A stretch of 64,000 bases of DNA from Lasioglossum baleicum (taxonomy: Eukaryota > Arthropoda > Insecta > Hymenoptera > Halictidae). Position 1 is the first letter of the stretch; each line of letters opens with the position of its first letter. Where the stretch lies: the NCBI RefSeq assembly GCF_051020765.1, contig NC_134936.1:5746186-5810185 (forward strand), written 5' to 3'. This document shows, piece after piece, positions 1 through 10,520 of the stretch. The translations under genes and the position numbers were made by a program. The notes beneath the pieces are model-generated. The model worked only from the letters and a program-made list of their open reading frames with translations, did no database searches and was not told the DNA's origin.

Positions 1-57
1 TCTTATCGGTAGGACGCATAGTTTCCGAGATATAAGCGGAAAACCGAAAAGGGGGAT
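1..57. repeat. End fragment of the 5S-associated foldback family
   Basis: The first bases (TCTTATCGGTAGGACGCATA, then GTTTCCGAGATATAAGCGG) match the arm sequence at 33015-33055, 61195-61235 and, inverted, 61500-61555. It is therefore a truncated arm of the palindromic repeat that accompanies the two 5S rRNA copies in this window. It is cut by the window edge. Confidence 0.8.
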
Positions 58-59
58 AA

Positions 60-515
60 TAATCGAATGTGAATTTCAAAATGATTCGCAAAAGTGTGAA
101 ATTGATTTGCAAAACGGTGAAATTCATTTGCAAAATGGAGAAATTGATTTGCAGAAGGGTGAAATTGATTTGCCAAATGGTGAAATTATTTTTGACTTTT
201 TTTTATAAAAATGTATCAAAAAACACTTTATTTGTAAAAGGATGAAATTGATTTGCAAAATAATGAAATTGATTTGGAAAATAATGAAATTGATCTGCAA
301 AAGGGTGAAATTGATTTACAGAAGGGTGAAATTGATTTTCGAAAGGGTGAAATTGATTTGCAAAATGGTGAAATTGATTTGTAAAAGGGTGAATTTCAAA
401 ATGATTCGCAAAAGTGTGAAATTGATTTGCAAAACGGTGAAATTGATTTGCAAAATGGAGAAATTGATTTGCCAAATGGTGAAATTGATTTGCAAAAGTG
501 TGAATTTGGATTAAA
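60..515 (+). repeat. 21-bp minisatellite family, copy 1
   Basis: Tandem 21-bp units with the core GTGAAATTGATTTGC followed by AAAAGG. There are two blocks, about 66-190 and 236-515, separated by a linker (TTTTTTTATAAAAATG ... ACTTTATTTGTAAAAGG) that is the constant left flank of this family elsewhere. A multi-unit block starting GTGAATTTCAAAATGATTCG occurs at 71 and again at 391, so higher-order amplification has happened. Because 21 is a multiple of three, open frames of about 90 codons arise on both strands; I regard these as by-products. Confidence 0.9.
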
Positions 516-548
516 AATCCTATAAATGATTCCTGAAAGATTCATTAC

Positions 549-895
549 CGTTTCTTGTCCATATCGGATTCAGTGGCAAAGATGTAGCTCCTCTGTGTGG
601 GGTCCGGCGGTTGAAGTGCGAAAGTATGCCTCCTGCCGCCGGAAGTCGGCGCGCTGCCGTGCACCCTGAAGCCGTGAAGACAGGCGACGCCGAAAGCTTT
701 CTCGGCGTTCGCGTCGTCGTAGAAGTAGATCGCGGCGTTTTTTAGCACGCAGTATCGCCTGGACCAGCCGGTCGGTGAGGATGTCTTTCTGGCGTGCTCT
801 TGCTGTTTGCTCAGGTATCCCAAGCAATCTGGTCTCTGAATGGCGCACGGCGCCATTTCACGCATTCTCAGCGATGCTTCGAGCCAGGTGTCGAC
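549..895 (-). CDS. PDZ-PH-PH scaffold gene, internal exon: second PH domain (partial gene)
   Basis: Internal exon of the minus-strand PDZ/PH gene. It starts after acceptor cgtcatttgcag (ends 896) in phase 0, matching the phase-0 donor of the exon at 13516-13701, and ends at a CG|GTAATG donor (intron from 548) in phase 2. It encodes 115 full codons. After a linker of about 23 residues comes a PH-domain N-terminal half: CLGYLSKQ (beta1), GWSRRYCVLKNAAIYFYDD (beta2-beta3), then RRHTFALQPPD and SYIFATESDMDKK, with the usual conserved Trp expected in the next exon, outside the window. PH domains bind phosphoinositides or proteins at membranes; which applies here cannot be read. GC content is well above the surrounding intron. 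The exon and domain call are firm; the gene family name is not known to me, so no symbol is given. Confidence 0.85.
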
Positions 896-1052
896 CTGCA
901 AATGACGCCAGGAACGTTCAACGAAACCGTAGAATGTGCTCGAGGTATCTCGACTGGGTAATTAACAAGTTCCGTGCTAAGCCGTTTTTGCTCGACTTTT
1001 CATTCAGGCCATTTGATGGTTTGACTAAAGATTGATAAATATATATAATCAC

Positions 1053-1255
1053 TAGACTGCCGATCTTTATGCATTTATGAAGAAATTGGTTCAGTGAAAT
1101 ATAAAAGAGTAAGGGATTAGAAAAATTTAAGAATATCGTAATGTTGTTTTTAATGTAGCAAAGTCATTAAGGGATGAAATCAATTTTTATTTTATTCCTG
1201 CTTCCCCCACAATCAATGCAGAACATTTTTATTTTGCATAAAGATCCGCAGTCTA
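1053..1255. mobile_element. hAT-type MITE, family 1 (about 200 bp)
   Basis: Terminal inverted repeats TAGACTGCCGATCTTTATGC at the left and its counterpart ending CCGCAGTCTA at the right. Flanked by an 8-bp target duplication, ATAATCAC versus ATTATCAC (7/8). Member of the most abundant family in this window; the 8-bp duplications point to hAT mobilisation. Confidence 0.9.
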
Positions 1256-1312
1256 ATTATCACACAATATTTCATTACCTCATCAATTCATAAGCAATTA
1301 TACAGGGTGTTT

Positions 1313-2903
1313 AGCTACAGGTGGGAGAAAATTTAAGAGGTGGTTCTCGACGATAATATAAGACGAAAATGAAGAATAAAAAAATTGCGATTTCGGCTTC
1401 GTTATTTAGTTATTAACAATTAAAAATCCGCCTAAAATGCTGCAACACTTCTAACAAAAGCGTACGTTGCGTACGTCACACAGGCGCGCGACAGACTCGT
1501 ATCAAGTATCAAGTGACAAACGCATGCATACCTTGGTTCTCATTTGGGGCCCCAGCGAGGTGAAAATGTTTAAAAAATCGTTGGACGACATTGAACCTAC
1601 CTACTCGTTAAAATCCACAAAGGCATTTCTAATATCCGCCCTATGGAATTATCGAGTAGAAGGGGTCAATTACCTTTCACTTTTAAATTCTTCTCACACA
1701 TATCCACAAATCCTTATCCTGCACTATAATTGTTCATAACACCGTACTTAGTATACTGGAATAAACGGTCTAGCACTATTTACAATATCATACACACGCA
1801 CTACGAGCTTACAGAGAGTACAAGTTTACTGAGGGGAATGAGGAGAATGTGAAGAACTGGTAATCCTTTAATGTTGAAACACTGCACTTTATTGAACTTG
1901 ATTTACGTCTCGAGACTCGCTCACAGACGGAACGGATATCTTTGAGGTCATGCGATTTCTGCGAACGGAAATCTTCGACGCGTGCGAGAAGAATCGTCCG
2001 TACAAGCTAGCATCCGTATGCATACTGATTCAAGACAGCTGATGTGGTCGAATCACGAAATTTGTGAAAACAGGATAGACAATGTATTGGTATAGCAACG
2101 CGCGATGTTTGGGCGGTAATTTGCTGTAGATCTTCATTTGTTTTATCGATCTGGCATCGACCTCATCAGCTGTCTTGAATCAGTGTGCATACGGATGCTA
2201 GCTTGTACGGACGATTCTTCTCGCAAGCGTCGAAGATTTCCGTTCGCAGAAATCGCATGACCTCAAAGATATCCGTTCCGTCTGTGAGCGAGTCTCGCGA
2301 CGTAAATCAAGTTCAATAAAGTGCAGTGTTTCAACATTAAAGGATTACCAGTTCTTCACATTCTCCTCATTCCCCTCAGTAAACTTGTACTCTCTGTAAA
2401 CTCGTAGTGCGTGTGTATGATATTGTAAATAGTGCTAGAGCGTTTATTCCAGTATACTAAGTACGGTGTTATGAACAATTATAGTGCAGGATAAGGATTT
2501 GTGGATATGTGTGAGAAGAATTTAAAAGTGAAAGGCAATTGACCCCTTCTACTCGATAATTCCATAGGGCGGATATTAGAAATGCCCTTGTGGATTTTAA
2601 CGAGTAGGTAGGTTCAATGTCGTCCAACGATTTTTTAAACATTTTCACCTCGCTGGGGCCCCAAATGAGTACCAAGGTATGCATTCGTTTGTCACTTGAT
2701 ACTTAATACGAATCTGTTGCGCGCCTGTGTGACGTACGCAACGTACGCTTTTGTTAGAAGTGTTGCAGCATTTTAGGCGGATTTTTAATTGTTAATAACT
2801 AAATAACGAAGCCGAAATCGCAATTTTTTTATTCTTCATTTTCGTCTTATATTATCGACGAGAACCACCCCTTAAATTTTGTCCCACCTGTAGCTAAACA
2901 CTG
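1313..2903. mobile_element. Foldback element, CAGGGTG ends, 1.6 kb palindrome (FB1)
   Basis: Two near-identical inverted arms of roughly 735 bp (about 1313-2050 and 2160-2903) flank a loop of about 110 bp. The left end is CAGGGTGTTTAGCTACAGG; the right end is the same with a 2-bp deletion. The element is flanked by TA on both sides. The mirrored open frames within the arms (62-90 codons) carry no recognisable domain. A partial arm copy lies at 10300-10520. Confidence 0.9.
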
Positions 2904-2908
2904 TATAG

Positions 2909-3109
2909 TAGACTGCGGATTTTATGCATTTATGACAAAAATGGATACATATAATTTGAAGCAGTGAACATGTTAAAAACATTTAACGACATTAATGTAT
3001 TAGTTTCAGCTGAATATTATAATTAAAAAAAGAATACAATTTTTACTTGGCTCCTGTGTCCTGCAATCAACACAAACATTTTTTATTTTGCATAAAGATC
3101 CGCGATCTA
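2909..3109. mobile_element. hAT-type MITE, family 1
   Basis: TAGACTGCGGATTTTATGCA left end and GCATAAAGATCCGCGATCTA right end. Internal sequence is the reverse orientation of the copy at 6910-7110 (shared TTGGCTCCTGTGTCCTGCA motif). It directly abuts the palindrome at 1313-2903; its presumed target duplication is poorly preserved (4/8). Confidence 0.85.
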
Positions 3110-3680
3110 GTAATTAGCTTGTATACAGTAATTATCACATCGTGTACCACTCGTGCTATTCCGACACAAACTCGAGTAAAATAAAAACTTATTTTCTTTC
3201 TGAATGCAGTGGTACCTCGGTATACGACCTTACTCCGTTCCTGATATTTGGACATATATCGAATAGGACGTATACCAAGCCAACCTTCCCATAAGAAGTA
3301 ATGTATAAATGGTTGATCCGTTCTCGTGTAAAAAAGACTCCTATTGATATTATACCTACATTAATGGGGTTGTAAAGTAATTTAAACACTGTTTAAACAC
3401 ATAAATAGAAAATGAGATTTTATTATAGATTTCTAAATTTAAACTCTGCTTAATGCTAAAATACGAAAAGAAACAAATAATATTCTATTCTGTGAAAGAA
3501 GAGTCCCCTTGCAATAAAAAATGACATTCTGGTGTTCTTTCTTTTTTCGTCTTCTGTCGCTTTTCACTAGACTTAGCTGGTTCGACTTTTATATGTATAT
3601 TAACCATTTGCGGTCGTATTAAGTTTATACATAGGTGTCATGCTGGTCGTAATTAATTTTCGTTGAACGAACAGTAATAC
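3110..3680. other. Intron sequence with no recognised feature
   Basis: AT-rich. Short open frames (60-66 codons) here have no protein-like composition or domain. Confidence 0.5.
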
Positions 3681-3683
3681 ATA

Positions 3684-4125
3684 AGGTGGAGTGGGGTAAG
3701 TGCGTCAACGGGGCAAGTGCGTTAATTGGTTATTTTTATTATAATATGAACGAAATTTCTCTAGCTTGTATTTATTAATGTAGTATAAGTTAGTATGAAC
3801 TATTCGACATAGATGTCGCCCAAGAATGAAGGTGTTTTCCTCGCTTAAATCCACCAATGCCAAACAGTCACGTGCGAGGTACACGTACAACTTTGAGGTT
3901 ACCCTGAATGTGCAATAGTTTACAAGTTATTGATATATTCTGTGTTGTTATTTTAAGTAAATACAACGAATATTGACGTAGCTTTCATTAAATAAACCGT
4001 TTTTATTGTATGTTTTAAAATTTATTGAGAAAAACACTAATTGTAAGATGCACTTGCCCCGTAAATATGTATACTATACGGGGCAAATGCGTACTATCAT
4101 GGTGGGGTGTGTGCGCACTGTATGG
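3684..4125. mobile_element. Truncated TIR element, AGGTGGAGTGGGG end
   Basis: Begins TA|AGGTGGAGTGGGGTAAGTGCG, which resembles the terminus of the complete element at 30720-32440 (TA|AGGTGAAGTGCCC). The motif GGGGCAAGTGCG recurs at 3705-3722 and, inverted, at 4050-4062 (CACTTGCCCCGT), and again near 4080. A clean right terminus was not found, so the boundary is approximate. Confidence 0.5.
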
Positions 4126-4571
4126 GTAACTATAAAACTAAACAATATATTTAATGCAATTAAAAGCATTTTGTAGCAGGCTTGATAATAATTCTTTCCT
4201 TTCCCCGTATAGCACTTGAAACAAGGTTCGAAAGCATTTTTAAACTTTGTTTTAATATCACTCTTTATAATGAAATATTCTCAAAAACTATCGAGCTTCA
4301 TATAGCACAGTCTTGAATAACACGGAACTTATGCCGGCTATTGAATTTATTAAATTTATACAAAAATATTAAATGTTTGACAAAAAATTTGTATAAAAAT
4401 GTTTCATTCAGTGTTGTGATAGTAAATCATTAAAAATAGTCAATAACCTGGAAATGATTGACCATTGGATCAAAATTATATTATATTCAGAGCTATTAAT
4501 TCTATATCAACGAAAGAATAGCATAAACAAATAAAATTGCGACGTGCATTGTTCTCAAATATTGGAATAAC
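4126..4571. other. Intron sequence with no recognised feature
   Basis: Very AT-rich. Nothing identified beyond the 8-bp target site (GGAATAAC) of the adjacent MITE array at its right edge. Confidence 0.5.
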
Positions 4572-5353
4572 TAGACTACGGATTTTTATGCAAAATTAAA
4601 AGTTTGTGCATCAATTGCAAGGCACGGGAGCTATATATAAATTTATATTTTTCAATAATAATTTTAATGTAGTGAAAATAATATATTAATACTAAGTTTT
4701 TTAAGTTTAAGATTAAGTACTAAGTTTCTTTTGTTCACTGTTTTAAATTGGATCTACTCGGTTTTGTTATAAATGCATAAAATTCAGAGTTTAGTAATAA
4801 CGAGAGTTCGGATTTGTATGCAAAATAAAAATTGTCCTAGTCAATTTTAAGAAAGTGAATTTGAAAAAATACATATATCAATTTATATTTTCCATTAATA
4901 GTTTTAATAAAGCGAAAATGATTTAAATTTAAATTTTAACATTTCCTTTATTATTCATATGATTTATGTTCCCCTTTTTCCATATTAATCTCCCATATTA
5001 ATACGAAGTTTTTTAAGTTTAAGTTTAACTATTAATACTAAGTTTCTTTTGTGTTTTTTAAAATTAATTATTACTGTTAATTTATTAATACTGTTTTAAA
5101 TTGTATCTACTCGTTTTTGTTATAAATTCATAAAATCCAGAGTCTAGTAATAATTAGAATGCGAGTGTGTATGCAAAATAAAAATTGTTCTAGCCAATTT
5201 TAAGAAAGTAAAGTTGAATAAAATTGAATTTTCAATGATCATCGATCATCTTGAAAAGTCGAAAAAACAAAGGTCTCTTTTAATTCTGCTGATGCCTTTT
5301 CAGTGTTGGATTAGACCAAGTCGTGTGTTCTCATTATAAATTCATACAATCAA
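4572..5353. mobile_element. Three tandem head-to-tail hAT MITE copies
   Basis: Copy one runs 4572-4793, copy two 4802-5146, copy three from 5155 to about 5353 (right end decayed). The 8-bp boundaries are GGAATAAC, GTAATAAC (4794-4801) and GTAATAAT (5147-5154), so neighbouring copies share single target-duplication-like spacers. All share a GTATGCAAAATAAAAATTG-type subterminal segment. Copies two and three have eroded left termini (GAGAGTTCGG, TAGAATGCGAG). Confidence 0.75.
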
Positions 5354-6145
5354 ATTAAACTAAAAATAAAATTTACTTTGCCAAATATTATGATCTCCTT
5401 TGTTCATTTTCAGAGCTGAATATTTATTCTATTTAAAATTGTATAATTTATACTATTTCATATGTCACGAGAACGTGTCACTGGTGAATCACACTAATTG
5501 TATTTCAAATAAAATATACAATTACATATGTAGCGAGACTTTGACTAGCCAAGCGTTTACATTTTTGCTCTTTTTAAGTGACAAAAAGTCCCTTCAGGAG
5601 AACCTCTGTGTCAATAATGGTGCAGACGACGTTGAACGTGTCAATGAACATCGGTTTAAAAATAAGCTTCCTTTTAAGTGCATAAAACGTTTTCATCTAG
5701 AAGTGAATAGCACAACAAAGATGTAATATATCTCTAGCGGAAGACAAAAAAGATTGATAGATTCAGGTGAACTCTGATACGCAATAAAATATTCTTTACG
5801 TCACTGTATCCGAGCAATAACGTCTCGTTCAACAGATCTAAATTTATTGGATTGTATGGTGCATGGCACACCAGTTGATACGCTATGCCAGCCAAGCTAG
5901 GCAATGGAAAACTGCTTTAAAGTAAGAACGAAAGATCTGGGTTAGCTGAATTTAGACTCAAGTGTTTGAGAGAATCTGCTCAAATTTCGACGGAAATGAA
6001 CAATTAATTCGAGACAACGAATATACAACACGAACTATTGCTGTCAACACGTACTGTTTTTCTCTTTGTATTAGTTCCTTCTTATGTAAACCTGATATAA
6101 ACGGTCTGAAAATGATTTATAATTTTCTCAAATAATGTTCCATAA
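5354..6145. other. Intron sequence with no recognised feature
   Basis: A 108-codon open frame on the plus strand (5400-5726) has no domain I recognise and no splice or composition support, so I do not call it a gene. The rest is unassigned. Confidence 0.5.
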
Positions 6146-6149
6146 GGAT

Positions 6150-6715
6150 ATACACATAGGTTTTGCACTCCAAATTCACCTTTTTGCAAGTCAATTTCAC
6201 TTTTTTGTCAATCAATATCACCCTTTTGCAAATCAATTTCACTCTTTTGCAAATCAATTTCACTCTTTTGCAAATCAATTTCACCCATTTGCAAATCAAT
6301 TTCAACATTTTGCAAATCAATTTCACACTTTTGCGAATCATTTTCACCATTTTGCACTCCAAATTCACCCTTTTGATAATCCATTTCACCCTTTTGCACA
6401 TCAATTTCACTCTTTTGCAAATCAATTTCACCCTTTTGCAAATCAATTTCAACATTTTGCAAATCAATTTCACACTTTTGCGAATCATTTTCACCATTTT
6501 GCACTCCAAATTCACCCTTTTGATAATCCATTTCACCCTTTTGCACATCAATTTCACTCTTTTGCAAATCAATTTCACCCGTTTGCAAATCAATTTCATT
6601 ATTTTGCGAATCATTTTCACCGTTTTGCACTCCAAATTCACCCTTTTGCAAATCGACTTTCACATTTTTGCACATCAATTTCACCCTTTTGCAAATCAAT
6701 TTCACCCATTAAGTA
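6150..6715 (-). repeat. 21-bp minisatellite family, copy 2, with a 147-bp higher-order unit
   Basis: Largest copy, oriented opposite to copy 1. It opens with the constant flank GGTTTTGCACTCCAAATTC and closes at CACCCATTAAGTATTTTTTA. Inside, a block starting TTCAACATTTTGC at 6301 recurs at 6448: a higher-order unit of exactly 147 bp, or seven 21-bp monomers, duplicated in tandem. Open frames of 165-197 codons arise in several frames on both strands because the monomer is a multiple of three and lacks stops in those frames. Confidence 0.95.
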
Positions 6716-6909
6716 TTTTTTAAATTAATTATTATTTATTTATTTAGATTACTGCGAGGGAAACGTAAAACTCAATACTGAATACGATTCAGTAAATATA
6801 AATAGATAAGCTTTCATTTAAAAAATTTGTAGCTAGAAAATGGCTACAATGAGAGTTCGCATATCCATACAGTTTTCATATATTACAAAGTTAATGAATT
6901 GGTAATTAC

Positions 6910-7110
6910 TAGACTGCGGATCTTTATGCAATATAAAAAATGTTTGCATTGATTGCAGGAGACAGGAATCAAATAAAAATTTCATTCTTGTTTTAATTAT
7001 CTTATTAAGGTGAAACTGATACACTGGTGGCCTTAAATATTTTTAATATTTCCTTTGTTTTAAATTGTACGTAACCATTTTTGTCATAAATGCATAAAAT
7101 CCGCAGTCTA
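6910..7110. mobile_element. hAT-type MITE, family 1, reference copy
   Basis: Perfectly duplicated 8-bp target GTAATTAC on both sides. Left TIR TAGACTGCGGATCTTTATGC; right end GCATAAAATCCGCAGTCTA. The best-preserved copy for defining family boundaries. Confidence 0.95.
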
Positions 7111-7282
7111 GTAATTACTATTAAATAAGTATTTTGAATTTCTTAACCCCTTGCACTCCTTTGTCAAGTGTGACTCGACATCAGAGCAAGAAAAATGTAA
7201 ACGAAACTGGTTTTTATATGTATTTGGTTCTTCTTTTATTTATTTAATTTCCTATTTTTTAGTTAAAAATAAATACAAAGTT

Positions 7283-7510
7283 TGTAAGCTATATTTGATA
7301 TAATTAGTAAACAAAATTGTTTAAAAGGAGTAGCAGTCAAGGAACTGTCCGTTGAAGTAAACTTCAAATATAACACTTCAAATTGTAGGGAGTTGTTTGA
7401 GAGCTATATTTCATATATAATTAGTATACAAAATTGTTTAAAATAAGTAGCAGTCAAGGAACTGATCTTTGAAGTAAATTCCAAATAAAACACTTCAAAT
7501 AGTAGGGAAT
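7283..7510 (+). repeat. Direct duplication, unit about 115 bp
   Basis: A segment containing CAAAATTGTTTAAAA, GTAGCAGTCAAGGAACTG and CACTTCAAAT occurs twice in tandem (about 7283-7395 and 7400-7510) with several substitutions. No coding potential. Confidence 0.75.
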
Positions 7511-7559
7511 AGTTGGCTATAAAATTGAAAAATAATTCAGAGTGCAAAAGGGTTAACAA

Positions 7560-8395
7560 TTAATTTACATTTGATTTGTTTTACAAAACCTTACTTAAAA
7601 ATACTTTATTTGTAATGGTTGAAATTGATTTGCAAAAGGGTGAAAATGATTTGCCAAAGGGTGAAAATGATTTGCAAAAGAGTGAAATTTATTTGCAAAA
7701 GAGTGAAATTTATTTGCAAAAAGGGGGAATTTGGAATGCAAAACCTGTACATTACAAGGTTAATGAATTGGTAATTACTTTTAAATAAGTATTTGATATA
7801 TAGCTTTGCACACTGAATCAAATTTCAAATTTCTTAGCAATTAATTTACATTTTATTTGACTTTTTTTTATAAAAACTTATTTAAAAATACTTTATTTGT
7901 AAAAGGGTGAAACTGATTTGCAAAAGGGTGAAATTGATTTACAAAAGGGTGACAATGCATTCGCAAAAGTGTGAAACTGATTTTCAAAAGAGTGAAATTA
8001 ATTTGCAAAAGGGTGAATTTGGAGTGCAAAACCTGTACATTACATAGTTATTGGTGGTTACTTTTGAATAAGTACTATATTTGATGTATATCTTTGCAAT
8101 ATATAATATTTCAAATTTCTTAATAATTAATTTACACACATTTGATTTTTTTAAGAAAAACTTATTTAAAAATACTTTATTTGTGAAAGTGTGAAATTGA
8201 TTTGCAAAACGGTTGTAATTGATTTGCATAATGGTGAAATTGATTAGCAAAATGGTGAAATTGATTAGCAAAATGGTGAAATTGATTTGCAAAAGGGTGT
8301 ATTTGATTTGAATAAGGGTGAAATTGATTTGAAAATGTGTGAAATTGATTTGAAAAAGGGAAAGTTTAGAGTGCAAAACCAGTATGATAAAAAAT
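7560..8395 (+). repeat. Three tandem units of the 21-bp minisatellite family (copies 3-5)
   Basis: Three successive units about 275 bp apart, starting near 7560, 7836 and 8110. Each has a constant left flank (ATTTGATTTT ... TACTTTATTTGT), a variable number of 21-bp monomers, the right flank GAATTTGGAGTGCAAAACC and then GTACATTACA...TTACTTTT. The constant flanks show that the repeat unit is a defined element rather than a free minisatellite, and that the element itself has been tandemly multiplied. The third unit lacks the far right flank. Confidence 0.9.
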
Positions 8396-8464
8396 TTATT
8401 GTAAAAACTCGGTCGAAGTCTAAACCGAATAGTTTGATCCACGCTTGTAACTCTCCTCCGGCTC

Positions 8465-8565
8465 GGTCATGCGATTTTGTGGAACTGCTTAACTGTCAAA
8501 GCAAATCCGGACGTTGAGCAACTCACACAACTAACTATATCTGCGAACTCCGGGAATTTCAAACA
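8465..8565 (+). repeat. Dispersed repeat shared with 13275-13362
   Basis: Contains CATGCGATTTTG, GCAAATCCGGACGTTGAGCA and CTATATCTGCGAACTCC, each with a diverged counterpart at 13275-13362. Family unknown. Confidence 0.6.
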
Positions 8566-8569
8566 AATC

Positions 8570-8960
8570 TTATTTTCTGAAATCGGCGGGAACAAGGGCA
8601 AGTTTCCGCATTTCGTTACATCCACGGATATGCGCATGTGAATGCCGGATCCGGAGAGCCTCGAAAATCGTAACTTTGCCAGTTCCTATTATGGAGTCAA
8701 CAAAAGAGTCGACATGCGGGAACTCCCACCAGTTTCCCGATTGAAAGAAACTCTCTCTCCCCCCCCTCCCTTCCCTCCCTCTTTGGCTTCTTTGATCAAT
8801 ATCTTGAATGTTGAGAGTTCGGCTACAGTCACTAAAAGTAGGGATGCGCTCGAGCCTACAGCGTAAGTGTGTATTATATGTATTTGCTTTTGCATATCGA
8901 TTTGTAGAGATGATCACGGAACCACGCTTCTACAGAGTATCCCATTTGGGTTGAACCACT
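8570..8960. other. Unique-looking, moderately GC-rich intron sequence
   Basis: Includes a C-rich pyrimidine run (about 8752-8783). Short overlapping open frames exist on both strands without domain or splice support. No feature called. Confidence 0.45.
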
Positions 8961-8962
8961 TA

Positions 8963-9881
8963 TTGGGTTGGCAAGAAAGTAATTTCGGTATTTTAAAGTG
9001 AAGTAAAACCCAATTTTTAACCGACTTCGAAAAAGGAGGAGGTTACTCAATTCGATCTGTATGTGCCTTTTTTTTCGCTTTTTTTTCTATGTATGTTCAC
9101 CGATTACGCCGAGATGGATGGACCAGTCGGAACGAAACCTTTTGCATCTTGTAGAGTATGTTCCCGGGATGGTCCCGTGCAAAAAAATTGTACATTTTTT
9201 TATTAATTATGATTTTATTTGCGAAAATGTAGAGTGGTGATACCGTTGTGAACTTCGCTGAATGTTAGATATTAGGAACAGTAACGACGCGACGTCACGT
9301 CGTTACCGTTATCGATTGCGGCTATCAGATATTTATAAATTACGATTTGGAATGTGACGGCTGACAGAGATAAAAAGTGTGAAAAAAGTGTCAAATAAAA
9401 AAAATTTCATAAAAAAAAATTAAACCGACTTCGTAAAAACGCACTAAAAAGTATAAAATAATTTCCATTTAATTTATGTGAATACACACGAACTTAAATA
9501 CAATACAATCTTTTCGGAGGCGGCGCAAAATTGAAAATTTTCGACACTGGAAATTACGAAATCAGCAACATCTGTCATTTGGAAAATTTTTAATTTTTGC
9601 GCCGCCTCCGAAAAGATTGTATTGTATTTAAGTTCGTGTGTATTCACATAAATTAAATGGAAATTATTTTATATTTTTTAGTGCGTTTTTTCGAGGTCGG
9701 TTTCATTTTTTTTGTTTTTTTATTCAAGCGATGAACTTTAATTAATAAAATATTTTCTTATTCATTCTTTTTGGCAAAAGATCATCGAACAAAATGGAAA
9801 ATATCTTTCATTGCTTGAATAAAAAAAAAATTGGGCTCCATTTCACCTTAAAATACCGAAATTACTTTCTTGCCAACCCAA
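8963..9881 (+). mobile_element. Deleted mariner element with nested insertion
   Basis: Near-perfect inverted ends TTGGGTTGGCAAGAAAGTAA flanked by TA (8961-8962 and 9882-9883), the classical mariner signature. Only the extreme ends are mariner: at the right, about 9765-9840 resembles the 3' coding end and trailer of mariner transposase (TTTTGGCAAAAGATCATCGA). The centre has been replaced by unrelated repeat sequence (9019-9705). It cannot encode an active transposase. Confidence 0.9.
9019..9705. repeat. Dispersed repeat with AACCGACTTCG motif and hairpin, nested in mariner
   Basis: Begins AACCGACTTCGAAAAAGGAG, a motif I recall from dispersed (probably non-LTR-derived) insect repeats. The second half is a hairpin: 9421-9530 pairs with 9590-9705 (arms include TACAATCTTTTCGGAGGCGG). 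AACCGACTTCG recurs at the start of the hairpin. The assignment to a retroposon tail is from memory and tentative; the hairpin is directly visible. Confidence 0.6.
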
Positions 9882-10009
9882 TAAATATCTCTGAAATTAT
9901 TCACGACATCGAAGAATGTTTCAAACGAAAGTTATGTATTTGAGGGGGGGGGGACACTTGTATGTTAATGGTTTTTCTATAGATGGAGTTCGCCATTCGA
10001 AATGATTGA

Positions 10010-10190
10010 TCTGCATTTTGGCTTCTGAAAATGTTAAAAAAAAATGGTAGAATATGAAATTCCACAAAATTTAGTATGATTTTTATTTATCTTAGAACTA
10101 CGAAGTCTACTACCACTGAAAATAACATTTTACAATTTCACATGATTCCACTTTCTTAAGATTTGCCTACAAAAATCGCAACATGACAAC
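10010..10190. mobile_element. Decayed fragment of MITE family 1, subfamily B
   Basis: Internal sequence (GGCTTCTGAAAATG ... CCACTTTCTTAAGATTTG) matches the body of the copies at 27137-27339 and 59236-59438, but both termini are degraded. Confidence 0.6.
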
Positions 10191-10299
10191 TTGAAATTAA
10201 AAAAAAATTTTCTCACATTGTGTGCCAAACCAATTGTTCTAACTTCTCAAAAAACGTTCAAATCGTGTGGTCCAATATTTAAGAAGGAGTGTCCGAATA

Positions 10300-10520
10300 T
10301 TAGTCAGGTCGTAAACGCGTGCGTTAGTTATATGCTTACGTGACGTGCACCGTTGTCGGTTGGGTTGCAGCATTTTAGGGGAATTTTTAATTGTCAGTAA
10401 CTAAAACACGAAGCCGAAGCCGCAATTTTTTAATTCTTCATTTACGTCTCATATTGTCATCGGGAGAGACACCCTTTAAATTTTCTCCCACCTGTATATC
10501 GAACGCGCTGTATATTGTTT
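10300..10520. mobile_element. Partial arm of the FB1 palindrome family
   Basis: GCAGCATTTTAGG, GAATTTTTAATTGTCAGTAA, GAAGCCGAAGCCGCAATTTT and CCCACCTGTA follow the order of the right arm of the 1313-2903 element. One arm only, without the CAGGGTG terminus. Confidence 0.75.

Noticed and set aside
1467..2684. Mirrored 71-90 codon frames with nearly the same protein on both strands
   Set aside because: They are the two arms of the 1.6-kb palindrome read in opposite directions; no domain, and symmetry explains the pairing.
6160..6715. CRISPR-like array of regular repeats
   Set aside because: Units are contiguous 21-bp monomers without unique spacers, in eukaryotic DNA.
6117..6728. Frames of up to 197 codons rich in FANQFHP or VKLICKR repeats
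   Set aside because: Produced by a 21-bp minisatellite open in several frames on both strands; not treated as a gene.
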